A stretch of DNA of 49,371 nucleotides from Pseudomonadota bacterium. GTDB taxonomy: Bacteria > Pseudomonadota > Gammaproteobacteria > GCA-001735895. Of the stretch, positions 1-9,600 are shown piece by piece. Each line of letters starts with the position of its first letter. The stretch's first letter is position 1. The stretch is from NCBI GenBank assembly GCA_022566015.1, contig JADFJT010000004.1:1-49371 (forward strand), written 5' to 3'. The notes under the pieces are model-generated. The model ran no database searches. It was not told the origin of the DNA and saw nothing but the letters and a program-made list of their open reading frames with translations. The position numbers and the translations under genes were made by a program.

Positions 1-1167
1 AGTCGGTACCGGGTGATCGCTAATGGCGTTGTACATAGCAGTAAATTTAGTTTCGTATATCTTTATTTGATCGCCATACTCTTTTATCGCTTCGTCCTCG
101 GTTAATCCGATCGTTCCTATAGGGGGGTGGCTAAATACTACTGTCGCGATATTTTTGTAATCCAGGTGCCGGTCGACCTGGTTATTATATAAGCGGTCAG
201 CAAGCCGACGTCCGGCGGCAATAGCAACAGGCGTGAGTGGGGCGCGGCCGGTAACGTCGCCAAGCGCAAAAATATGGGGTTGATTGGTATTTTGCAATAA
301 ATCGGTATTAATATAACCCTGGTCATTCAGCTCGACACCAGAATTATCGAGCCGCAGTTTACTGTAGTCAGGGCGCCGTCCTATCGCATATAACACCTGG
401 CCAAGGCCTGTCTGGGTGCCACCTTTAGTATCTTTGACCGTGAGGCTGCCATCATTCTGTTTCTCTATAGCGGTAATCTGAGTTTTAATTTTTAGCGTAA
501 TGCCCGCTTTCTGAAGTGCTTCGAACAGGATTGTCTTCACTAGCTTATCGAATGTACCCAATACATGTGATTTTCTCAGATACATGCTTACTTCGGTACC
601 CAGGGAGTTGAGCACTCCGGCTAACTCAACAGCGACATACCCCGAGCCTACTATAGCGACACGATGCGGTTGGGATTCGAGCGCAAAAAAACCATCTGAA
701 GTAATCGCATATTCGGAACCGGGTATATCCGGTATTCCGGGTTTGGTTCCGGTTGCAATAACAATGTGATTGGCCGAGTAGCGAATACCGTTTACTTCGA
801 TGCAGTGAGGATCGACAAAACTAGCCGTTCCCGTTATTTCAGCGATATTTGAATCCTTAAGATAACCGTGATACCAGTCATTGATTCCGGCGATATAGGC
901 CTGGCGTTTTGCTACCAGATGACTCCAGTCGAATCCCTGTTTATCTACTTTGAAGCCGTAGCTTTTAGCGTCCTCGATCGCATGGGCTAAATTGGCGCCA
1001 AACCACATTATTTTTTTAGGAACACAACCGACATTGACACAAGTCCCTCCCATTAATCCATTTTCCACTAGCGCACATTGCTGGCCGTAACTGGCGGCTC
1101 GCTCCACCACTGAGAGTCCGCCGCTACCGGCACCGATCGCGATCAGGTCATAGTCATATTTGTTCAT
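1..1167 (-). CDS. gor: Glutathione-disulfide reductase, C-terminus cut by window edge
   Basis: Flavoprotein that reduces glutathione disulfide with NADPH in the cytoplasm. Reading the minus strand from the ATG at 1167 gives 389 open codons running off the left edge; the family is about 450 residues. Visible are the N-terminal FAD-binding loop (IGAGSGG, residues 11-17), the redox-active disulfide [13 protein letters not shown] with Cys43 and Cys48, a second glycine-rich NADPH loop ([12 protein letters not shown]) and the FAD-closing [11 protein letters not shown]. The C-terminal His-Glu pair and dimerisation domain lie outside the window. The arrangement favours Gor over lipoamide dehydrogenase, since the Arg of YLRKS fits an NADPH phosphate-binding site. 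Only the missing end leaves doubt. Confidence 0.9.
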   Translation of the reverse strand, partial: MNKYDYDLIAIGAGSGGLSVVERAASYGQQCALVENGLMGGTCVNVGCVPKKIMWFGANLAHAIEDAKSYGFKVDKQGFDWSHLVAKRQAYIAGINDWYHGYLKDSNIAEITGTASFVDPHCIEVNGIRYSANHIVIATGTKPGIPDIPGSEYAITSDGFFALESQPHRVAIVGSGYVAVELAGVLNSLGTEVSMYLRKSHVLGTFDKLVKTILFEALQKAGITLKIKTQITAIEKQNDGSLTVKDTKGGTQTGLGQVLYAIGRRPDYSKLRLDNSGVELNDQGYINTDLLQNTNQPHIFALGDVTGRAPLTPVAIAAGRRLADRLYNNQVDRHLDYKNIATVVFSHPPIGTIGLTEDEAIKEYGDQIKIYETKFTAMYNAISDHPVPT

Positions 1168-1425
1168 GCTGCATACCGTTTATCTGATTATCGGAATGTC
1201 AAGGCGTAAGCGCACTGTATCAGCTTTATGGCAGAAATTTAAGGAAGCTCTGCATAAGCCATTCGTGACCGAGCGGGGCACTGTAATTAGAAAGTGTAAT
1301 TTTTATTTAGCTCACCTTTCCGATGACCTGGCCGGTGCGTTTTTATCGGTTTGCGGACAAAAATACGAATAGATTTATGGCCTGTCCGGGGGCATAATTT
1401 ATGACTCAATAAAACTGGAAATTTT

Positions 1426-1890
1426 ATGAAATTTTTAAGAAATCTGGTGACACATGCGGTCGTGCTTGTTATTGGTTTTATGCTTGGCATTTACTTTTTA
1501 CCTATACTTACGGCACCCGAAGCACCCTCTATATCGGACATACAGACAACCGATCAAGTGCTTTATCGTGGCGCATTTAAAAAGGACTTGCCGGGAAGTG
1601 ATTTCTTTCATTGGGGAGAAGGGGCGCTTTCTATTACTCCATCAGCGATTAATTTTATTGGTTCGATTGCGCCCGGACCCGATTATCAGCTCTACTTGAC
1701 AGAAAAATTAATTGAATCCGAGCAGGCCTTTTTATTGGTCAAGGAGCAGTCCCTAAAGGTAGGGCCTGTCAAGACTTTCGATAACTTTATTGTTCCGATG
1801 TCTGATTCTACCGTGCTGGAGAAATACACCGCAGTTCTGATCTGGTGCGAAAGTTTTAGCAAATACATCACTGCAGCCAGCTATCGATAA
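1426..1890 (+). CDS. Membrane-anchored DM13-domain protein
   Basis: 154 residues. A hydrophobic segment at about residues 8-28 should anchor the protein in the inner membrane with the rest in the periplasm. The remainder reads as a DM13 domain (about 45-154): it starts YRGAF, contains IGSIAPGPDYQLYLTE in the middle, then KVGPVKTFDN, and ends VLIWCESFSKYITAASYR with the single conserved cysteine of the family. DM13 domains have been proposed to take part in extracellular redox or electron-transfer chemistry, but no reaction is established. Gene stands alone between gor and the convergent alkyltransferase-like gene. Confidence 0.75.
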   Translation: MKFLRNLVTHAVVLVIGFMLGIYFLPILTAPEAPSISDIQTTDQVLYRGAFKKDLPGSDFFHWGEGALSITPSAINFIGSIAPGPDYQLYLTEKLIESEQAFLLVKEQSLKVGPVKTFDNFIVPMSDSTVLEKYTAVLIWCESFSKYITAASYR

Positions 1891-1980
1891 TTCGGATTTA
1901 CCGCATAATCAGTGCCTCAGCCCCAAAGTACTCCGTCAATGAGAAATTTTAGTTGAGACAGGCCTGTTTTAACGCCCTAC

Positions 1981-2319
1981 TTAATTTTTCGGTCCCCAGA
2001 GCATTTCATCCAGGGTTTTTGTTGGGTTTACTACAATTACTTTAAGACCCTCGAACCGAACCCCCTCCTGCTTTAGTAACCGGGACTGTTCCCGGTATGA
2101 CTTTGATCCGGGTTCGAAGGCAAGAGTTCTATTTGACCGTACCACGCGAAACCAGGGCAGGGGTTGTAGGGAACGTCCCATCGCGCCACTCACCATACGT
2201 GAATAGCGAGGAAACCCGGCAATATTTGCGACTTCGCCATATGACATGACTTGCCCGGGAGGAATGCCGACCACGACCTTCCATACCAGGCGGTCAAATT
2301 TAATCTGAAAATTTGTCAT
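1981..2319 (-). CDS. Alkyltransferase-like protein (ATL), MGMT family without the acceptor cysteine
   Basis: 112 residues, the length of a bare DNA-binding domain of O6-alkylguanine-DNA alkyltransferase. The helix-turn-helix part is recognisable (PPGQVMSYGEVANIAGFP, then SRMVSGAMG). Where true MGMT has PCHRV, this protein reads PWFRVV, so the acceptor cysteine is replaced by Trp56. That is the hallmark of ATL proteins, which bind O6-alkylguanine, flip and bend the DNA, and hand the lesion to nucleotide excision repair instead of repairing it. uvrC lies elsewhere in this window but is not linked. Convergent with the DM13 gene; no partner in an operon. Confidence 0.85.
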   Translation of the reverse strand: MTNFQIKFDRLVWKVVVGIPPGQVMSYGEVANIAGFPRYSRMVSGAMGRSLQPLPWFRVVRSNRTLAFEPGSKSYREQSRLLKQEGVRFEGLKVIVVNPTKTLDEMLWGPKN

Positions 2320-2397
2320 GCGTGATCAGGAATTAGCCTTCTGTTGGATACGGGGCGACTTGCCGCCGCGCAAGCACTGGCCCTGAAAAATTCGAAT

Positions 2398-5300
2398 TCA
2401 ACTTTCTAAACTGTCACCCCCGAGGAAGCGGTTTTGCTGTGTGACCGATACCAGACGCCTGACTTCTGATACGGCGACACTGGTGGCCGGGAAATCCAGG
2501 TTTTGTCTCGCGCTCAATTCGTTGATCATATGATCGTAACGTTCTAAGGCCTCGGCATGATTTTTTTCCCATAATTTAAGGGCCTTGGTGGTATGACGTT
2601 TGTTATCCACCGAATGTAATACCAGCTCGGCTAAGTTGCGTTGATTGGCGTGTAAATCGTTACGCATATTGACGATTGCCAGGTGATTCCAGTGATCTCG
2701 CACAATTGTTTTTGATATTGAGTTTCGAATCCAGTGTAGTTGCAGTCGTTCGGACAGTGCATAAAAAAGTTTGGCTGTATTTTCGGTACTACTGTTTAGC
2801 TTGCTCTTAATTTCAATAATATCGAACGCCGATGCCAACATAGTTTTGTCGGCCAGTTCCTGCGCAAGCGCAGCGGGTAATTTGAATTTAAGAAACTGTT
2901 TTCGAGCAGCGGTATAATTCTTACGCGACTGTCCAATAATCGCACGGGAAATACCTTTTTTTAATACTTTGATATCACCCTGGTAGCGTTCGATTAAATG
3001 ACTAACGTCAAATTTTGCACTTTTATTGCGCAACAACCAACTGATAGACCGCTCCAGTAAACCACTTACTTCTCTAAAGCACCGGTATCGGTAGTGTTCC
3101 TGCACCACATTATCTAACTTTTCGAGCGCGCGCCAGGTATCATTGAGTTCGAATATGTCTATACAAACGACATAAGCCTTGGCAATGTTCTCAATACTGG
3201 CACCTGTTTCCTCGCGAATTCGAAATCCAAATCCTATACCCACATTATTGGATATCATGTTACTTAACAGAGTTGCGATTATCTCCTTGCGTAAAGGGTG
3301 TTGTAATATCTCGTCGGTGTAGTGCTCTTGCAGTTTTTTCGGGAAATAATCCAGCAGTAACTGGTTGTAACATTCTTCCAATAATGCTGAAGAATTTAAT
3401 AGCGCATTTTTGTAGGTTAATTTGCTATAAGACAAAAGTATCGATAGCTCGGGACGGGTTAAGCCCTTGTTGTGGGCTATACGTGCGATTATCTCTTCGT
3501 CGTCGGGCAGGTTTTCAAGCTTCCGGCTTAAAATTCCTTCGCGTTCCAGGTGGCGCATGAAACGGGCGTGTTGGTGCATATTTTCCGCTGCATGTTGCTC
3601 AATACAGTCGATAATTTGTGTCTGTCGATAATTATTGAGCAGGCAGTGTTCGGCTACTTCATCGGTCATTTCGAATAGCAAAGCATTGCGTGCCTTCCTG
3701 TTTAATCGACCTTCCTTGATCAGCCGAGACAATAAAATTTTGATGTTGACTTCATTGTCGGAACAGTCAACGCCAGCTGAATTATCGATCGAATCGGTAT
3801 AGATCAGGCCGCCTGCCTGTGCATATTCTATTCGTCCTCGCTGCGTCACACCCAGATTACCGCCTTCCCCGATAGATTTGGCGCGCACCTGTTTGCCGTT
3901 AATGCGGATTTCGTCGTTGCTTTTGTCCGATACCGCGGCGTTGGTTTCATTTGAGGCCTTCACATAAGTGCCGATCCCGCCGTTCCAGATCAGGTCGACT
4001 CGAGCCTTTAACAGGTAAACAATTAACTCATTTGGTGTTAAATGAGTTTCCTTGCAGTCAATTAAAAGCTGCATTTCAGGCGTGAGGTCGATTCTTTTCG
4101 CTTTTCGAGCAAACACCCCCCCACCTTTACTGATTAGCGATTTCCTGTAGTCGGTCCAGCTGGAGCGACGCAGGCCGAATAGTCGCTGTCGTTCCTTGTA
4201 TGATTTGTCGATATTAGGATTTGGGTCGATAAAGATATGCATATGATTAAATGCAGCCACTAACTGTATGCAGGGTGACAGCAGCATGCCGTTGCCAAAT
4301 ACATCTCCCGACATATCTCCGATTCCGACAATGCTAAAGGCTTCATTTTGAATGTCTTTACCGAGGCCGCGAAAATGCCTTTTTACAGATTCCCAGGTGC
4401 CGCGTGCTGTGATGCCCATTTTTTTGTGGTCGTAGCCTTGCGAACCACCCGAGGCGAATGCATCGTCGAGCCAAAAGTCATACTGTTTGGCGATTCTATT
4501 AGCCACATCTGAAAAAGCGGCGGTTCCCTTATCAGCCGCAACTACTAGATAGGGGTCGTCCTCATCGTAAATCGAAGTTTGACGTGGGTGACAAATTTCC
4601 TGGTTCACCAAATTATCCGTGAGTTCGAGCAGGGATTTGATATAGAGTGAATAACAGGCCTTTACTTCGCCATAAATCTCCGAAGGAGCAATTTTGGCAA
4701 TTTGCTTGGTAATGAAACCACCCTTAGATCCGGCCGGGACTATGATCGCATTTTTGACCATTTGTGCCTTCATTAGCCCCAGTATTTCGGTACGGTAATC
4801 TTCCTTTCTGTCGGACCAGCGAATACCACCCCGGGCAACCTTACCACCGCGTAAATGAATGCCTTCAAATCTTGGGGAGTAAATAAATATTTCGAATCGA
4901 GGGCTGGGTCGGGGCATTTGTTCAATTCCAGGTGAATTGAACTTGAAGCTGAGCCGACCTTCATTTTCCTGTGGTTGAAAATAATTGGTGCGAACCGTAC
5001 AGTCGATCAAGTTTACCAGGCGTTTGAAAATCAAATCGTGATCCAGTGACTCAATTTCATATAATTGTTCATTGATGCTTTCTATGATGGCTTTATACGA
5101 ATTTCTGTCTGTTTTTTCAGGGTCAAATTTGTGTAAAAAACTCTTTACCAGTAAAAGGGAAATTTCTGGGTAGGTATTCAGGGTTTCGATGATGTATCCA
5201 CGCCTGTGCGGGAATCTAATTTGCTGCAAATAGGCTGTATAGGCTCTCAATATCTGGATATTTCTTGATTTGATGCCGGCGCTGAAGAGCAAATTGTTAA

Positions 5301-5886
5301 ATGCATCGTTCTCGCTTTTTTGATTCCATATACTTTCAAATAGCTCGCTGAAGTAACGAGGAACCTTTTCTCTGTCGATATCACAGATACTTTCGGCCCG
5401 ATCAAGGGTGAAGTGATGAATCCAGAAAATTGTGCGCCCAAGCGTGATTCTATAAGGTCGCCCGACCAATACATTTAAGCCCATCGATTCCAGGATAGGC
5501 ATAGACTGTGAAAGTGGAATAGAGTCTTTCAGCGTGTAAAGTTTAACCGAATAATTTTTCCCATGTTTTTCGATTTGCACCAGGCGAGCCTGAACCGGTT
5601 TATCCTGACCCATCGTGGAAAGCACATCGAGGTCGTACAATGCATCGCTAACGGCTAGCTCATTCTGGTAGGTGTTAGAGAAAGTGGCGTCGCTCACTTT
5701 GAGTTTAACTATCGCCGGCTGTATTCCAATATCCTTTTGAAGCTGTTGGTACCATTTTGACGCCATCATTATCTCCAGTTCGGGTCGAGAACCTGGTAAA
5801 ACCTCCAGGTCAATGATAAGTGGCATGTAGTTTATTTGATTGTTCGCACAATAGCGCCAGATTCTTTTTTTGTAGTATCCAACCAT
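2398..5886 (-). CDS. gdhB: Large NAD-specific glutamate dehydrogenase (GDH-180 type), N-terminally truncated
   Basis: Oxidises glutamate to 2-oxoglutarate with NAD+. Family members are about 1,600 residues; this frame has 1,162. The catalytic core is intact: RGGKVARGGIRWSDR at about 346-360, the lysine-rich KNAIIVPAGSKGGF at about 378-391, VGIGDMSGDVFGNGMLLS, DLIWNGGIGTYVKAS and GEGGNLGVTQRGRIEYAQ. The long helical C-terminal domain is complete. The N-terminal ACT-like regulatory part (about 400-450 residues) is absent. An in-frame TAG sits directly before the ATG at 5886, the other two frames also close within about 60 bp, and a divergent gene starts at 6010, so there is no room for the missing part. 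No clear ribosome-binding site precedes the start; ATGs at residues 21, 40 and 41 are alternatives. Product may be unregulated, inactive, or a stable short form. Confidence 0.85.
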   Translation of the reverse strand: MVGYYKKRIWRYCANNQINYMPLIIDLEVLPGSRPELEIMMASKWYQQLQKDIGIQPAIVKLKVSDATFSNTYQNELAVSDALYDLDVLSTMGQDKPVQARLVQIEKHGKNYSVKLYTLKDSIPLSQSMPILESMGLNVLVGRPYRITLGRTIFWIHHFTLDRAESICDIDREKVPRYFSELFESIWNQKSENDAFNNLLFSAGIKSRNIQILRAYTAYLQQIRFPHRRGYIIETLNTYPEISLLLVKSFLHKFDPEKTDRNSYKAIIESINEQLYEIESLDHDLIFKRLVNLIDCTVRTNYFQPQENEGRLSFKFNSPGIEQMPRPSPRFEIFIYSPRFEGIHLRGGKVARGGIRWSDRKEDYRTEILGLMKAQMVKNAIIVPAGSKGGFITKQIAKIAPSEIYGEVKACYSLYIKSLLELTDNLVNQEICHPRQTSIYDEDDPYLVVAADKGTAAFSDVANRIAKQYDFWLDDAFASGGSQGYDHKKMGITARGTWESVKRHFRGLGKDIQNEAFSIVGIGDMSGDVFGNGMLLSPCIQLVAAFNHMHIFIDPNPNIDKSYKERQRLFGLRRSSWTDYRKSLISKGGGVFARKAKRIDLTPEMQLLIDCKETHLTPNELIVYLLKARVDLIWNGGIGTYVKASNETNAAVSDKSNDEIRINGKQVRAKSIGEGGNLGVTQRGRIEYAQAGGLIYTDSIDNSAGVDCSDNEVNIKILLSRLIKEGRLNRKARNALLFEMTDEVAEHCLLNNYRQTQIIDCIEQHAAENMHQHARFMRHLEREGILSRKLENLPDDEEIIARIAHNKGLTRPELSILLSYSKLTYKNALLNSSALLEECYNQLLLDYFPKKLQEHYTDEILQHPLRKEIIATLLSNMISNNVGIGFGFRIREETGASIENIAKAYVVCIDIFELNDTWRALEKLDNVVQEHYRYRCFREVSGLLERSISWLLRNKSAKFDVSHLIERYQGDIKVLKKGISRAIIGQSRKNYTAARKQFLKFKLPAALAQELADKTMLASAFDIIEIKSKLNSSTENTAKLFYALSERLQLHWIRNSISKTIVRDHWNHLAIVNMRNDLHANQRNLAELVLHSVDNKRHTTKALKLWEKNHAEALERYDHMINELSARQNLDFPATSVAVSEVRRLVSVTQQNRFLGGDSLES

Positions 5887-5898
5887 CTATCTACCATG

Positions 5899-5929
5899 GG
5901 TAGCTTGCTACCAGCGGTTTAAAAAACCG
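5899..5929. other. Two adjacent short inverted repeats at the truncated end of gdhB
   Basis: GGTAGC-TT-GCTACC (5899-5912) is followed by CGGTTT-AAA-AAACCG (5915-5929). Both are perfect six-base arms with tiny loops. They lie just upstream of the GDH start, in the 123-bp gap to the divergent gene at 6010. They could be operator-like sites, cruciform-forming sequence, or a scar at the breakpoint that removed the GDH N-terminus; the sequence does not decide. Confidence 0.4.
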
Positions 5930-6009
5930 ATAATAGACAGAATGCGAACCAGGTAAACAGGCATGGTAATAAATTATCTTTCATCTAACTCGATTAAACG
6001 GTCTGTACA

Positions 6010-6618
6010 GTGGCTAGAATAAAGAAAGGCTGGAGCCAGAAAGATAGGGCGCGAAGCCCCGAAGATATAGGCAGCGCGATTAGTTTTAATATTTGGCAAA
6101 TTAGCGGCCAGGGCGTACTCGACCTTGAAAACGAGGGGTTCCAAACCGATACGGCTTCGCAAAGGCTGGATGTGATAACCGAATACGTGGCTTATCTGGT
6201 CCAACTTGTGGACCGGTTCCTGTTCGAAGGCTTCGACCTGGACCGCCGTAAAGGCCTGATCACCGCAACAGGCTTACACCTGGCGAGCATCATGCAAGAT
6301 AACCGTCAGGATACCGATGGGACTGGGGACTATACCACCGATTTTTTGAAGGTTTTGAATAGTCGTATTGGTGAGTATTCTAACTGTCAGCTAGACGAGA
6401 AAGAAGGCCCAAGTTTTGTCTTTCTGCGTTTATTGGGTGATCACGTTACCGCACAGATGGGGGAGAAAGATGCTAAATGGATTACAAGCTACGTCATCGA
6501 TATCGTTGGGAAGAAAATGTATGACGATATTACTCGTGTTCTGCCTGGCTTGCTGGATCCAGCTAAACGAGAAATACCAGCGATTGACCGCTTACGAGGT
6601 AAAAATTTAGATCAGTAA
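6010..6618 (+). CDS. Unrecognised 202-aa protein between gdhB and putA
   Basis: GTG start read as MARIKKGWSQKD. I do not recognise a domain. The protein looks soluble, with no signal peptide or membrane helix, a basic N-terminus (SQKDRARSPEDIG) and long predicted helices. Coding quality looks real: few rare stretches, and an amphipathic pattern such as LDVITEYVAYLVQLVDRFLFEGFDLD. It ends 43 bp before putA in the same direction and is divergent from the glutamate dehydrogenase gene, so a role linked to proline or glutamate use is possible but only by position. The start is weakly supported because no good ribosome-binding site is seen. Confidence 0.6.
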   Translation: MARIKKGWSQKDRARSPEDIGSAISFNIWQISGQGVLDLENEGFQTDTASQRLDVITEYVAYLVQLVDRFLFEGFDLDRRKGLITATGLHLASIMQDNRQDTDGTGDYTTDFLKVLNSRIGEYSNCQLDEKEGPSFVFLRLLGDHVTAQMGEKDAKWITSYVIDIVGKKMYDDITRVLPGLLDPAKREIPAIDRLRGKNLDQ

Positions 6619-6661
6619 TTCAGGCGATATAAATGCAGGTCTTCGGTGGTAATATAAGTCA

Positions 6662-9600
6662 ATGAAGCGGAGGTATCCCGATATAACACCACGATTATCG
6701 ACTGACAAATTACGCCAGAAAATTCGGGATTATTATTTGGCGAACGAGAGTCGTGTCATTCAGGAACTGGTGGATGATTCGGGTATCTCAACTACTGAAC
6801 GAAGTGCTATTAGCCAAAGAGCGACTAATTTAATCAAGACCGTGCGTCGAACGAGCTCACCGGGATTGATGGAAAATTTTCTCGCTGAATACGGCCTGAC
6901 AAGCAGGGAAGGGATTGCATTGATGTGCCTGGCCGAAGCAATGCTACGCGTACCAGATGCGCAAACCATCGACGAATTGATCGAGGATAAGATATCGCCT
7001 GGAAATTGGGGTGAGCACCTGGGTCATTCTGATTCTCCGCTCGTTAATGCATCAACCTGGGCACTTATGCTAACAGGTAAAGTGATTGCGCCTGCCGACG
7101 AGAAAGGGTTAAGGATATCGCTTAAGGGACTAGTTAAGCGTCTTGGCGAACCCCTGGTACGTAACGCAGTCGCCCAGGCCATGAAAGAGTTAGGTCGGCA
7201 TTTTGTACTGGGTACCAGTATCGAGAAAGCGAGCAAACGCGCCGGAGAACTAGAAGCAAAGGGTTACACCTATTCGTATGACATGCTCGGCGAAGCCGCC
7301 CGTACGGAAAGTGACGCCAGGCGATATCATCTGGCCTATTCCGATGCGATTAGCGCACTCGCACCCGCCTGTAAAAGTAAGGATATTCGAAACAATCCCG
7401 GAATATCGGTAAAATTATCTGCTCTACATTCTCGTTACGAAATAAGTCAATACGAACGAGTGATGACCGAATTGGTGGCGCGTACGAGCTCGCTCGCAGT
7501 ACTCGCACGCTCAGCCAATATGGGGTTCAACATCGATGCTGAGGAGGCTGATCGGCTCGATATTTCACTCGATGTAATTGAAAGTGTACTCAGTGATCCG
7601 AGCTTAAAAAACTGGCATGGATTTGGTGTAGTAGTTCAGGCGTATGGGCGTCGCGCAATTTTGGTTATCGACTGGTTGTATCGGCTTGCGGCTCGCCTCG
7701 ATCGAAAAATTATGGTGCGGCTTGTGAAAGGAGCTTACTGGGATACAGAAATTAAACGTGCCCAGGTTCTGGGACTGGCTGATTATCCAGTCTTCACGCG
7801 CAAGGTGAATACCGATGTATCTTATCTGGCTTGCGCCAGGAAACTGCTCGCAATGAGCGATCGTATCTATGCGCAATTCGCTACCCACAATGCGCATTCG
7901 GTGGCGGCAATCCTGGAGCTAGCGCAAGGCGAGGATAATTTCGAGTTCCAGCGCCTGCATGGTATGGGAGAATCATTGCACGACTTCGTGGTTCGTGAGC
8001 ACAAAACCAGATGTCGAATATACGCGCCGGTTGGCGAACACGAAGACTTACTGGCCTATCTGGTACGTCGCCTGCTGGAAAACGGGGCGAATAGTTCCTT
8101 CGTCAATCAAATCGTCGATACCAGTATCGACCCTGAAGAAATTGCTCGCGACCCCTTTGAGCAGGTGTCCACTTTTGGTCAGGCTATAAGCAACCCTAAT
8201 ATACCCCTGCCATCGACAATTTATGGCGATCGACGTCGTAATTCGACCGGTTGGGATATCACCGATCTGAACACAATCAAACAAATAGAGCAGCACAGAA
8301 ACGCGTTTAAAAACCGAGTCTGGAATGCAGGGCCTATGATAGCTTCTAAATTTCGAGGCGATGGCACGATAGAAGTCTATAACCCGGCTAATAATGACGA
8401 TCTGGTTGGGCGTGTAAACGAATCTTCTGAAGTAGATATAGAGACCGCTATTCAGCAGGCGCTCGAGGGTATTGGCAGCTGGTCGCAAATGCCTGTAAGC
8501 GAGCGGGCAACCTGTCTGAACCGTGTCGCGGACCTGTATGAAGCCAATGCTGGAGAATTATTTGCTCTCGCTGCGCGCGAAGCGGGTAAAACCTGGTTAG
8601 ACGCGGTTGGCGAGATTCGTGAGGCCGTCGACTTTGCGCTTTATTATGCCGCGGAAGCGAAACGTATCGGTGATTCTGGTGACGCGCGAGGGGTGATCGT
8701 TTGCATCTCTCCGTGGAACTTCCCGCTCGCCATATTCAGCGGCCAGGTCCTTGCTGCACTGGCAGCAGGCAATTGTGTCATCGCTAAACCCGCAGAGCAA
8801 ACTAGCTTGATCGCTACGCGGGCTGTTGAGTTGATGCACGAAGCTGGCATTCCCAGGTCGGCGATTCAATTATTGCCAGGTACCGGGGCCAGCGTAGGAG
8901 TTGCACTGACGTCCGACCCCCGTATTGCCGGTGTCTGTTTTACCGGGTCAACCCCTACTGCGCTACACATCAACCGAAATATGGCGAAGCAAATGGCTCC
9001 CGATGCACCCTTGATTGCTGAAACGGGGGGTCTGAATGCGATGGTGGTCGATTCAAGTGCATTACCCGAGCAGGTAGTAAGCGATGTATTAGCCTCTGCA
9101 TTTCAAACTGCAGGTCAGCGTTGTTCAGCCTTACGTATGCTCTATTTGCAAAAGGATATCGCCGATAAAATACTGGAAATGCTGTTTGGAGCGATGGATG
9201 AACTTAAAGTTGGAGATCCATGGCTACTAGATACCGATATAGGGCCAGTTATCGATTCGGCAGCGAAAACCAAAATTGAAAATCATTGCCAGGCTATGGC
9301 TGATGACGGGCGTATGCTTAAGCAAATTAAAGTTCCAGATACTGGACTGTTTGTTGCACCCAGCGTGATCAGGCTTGATGGAATAGAGCAATTACAGGAA
9401 GAAATATTTGGTCCAGTCCTGCACGTGGCAAGCTTCGAAGCGGATGAAATCGACTCGGTAATTAACGCCATCAATGCAAAGGGTTTTGGTCTCACTTTTG
9501 GCATTCATACCCGTATCGACAACAGAGTCGAACGAATGGTAGAGCGAATCAGGGCTGGTAATATTTATGTCAACCGCAATCAGATCGGTGCGGTGGTGGG

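Noticed and set aside
1160-1372. 70-aa plus-strand open frame overlapping the gor start
   Set aside because: Composition is not protein-like, it overlaps the start of gor and it has no ribosome-binding site.
5974-6204. Minus-strand frame upstream of gdhB as the missing GDH N-terminus
   Set aside because: It is the antisense shadow of the 6010 gene, shows no GDH-like sequence and is separated from gdhB by stops.
8048-8488. 146-aa minus-strand open frame inside putA
   Set aside because: Antisense of conserved PutA coding sequence with no recognisable domain.
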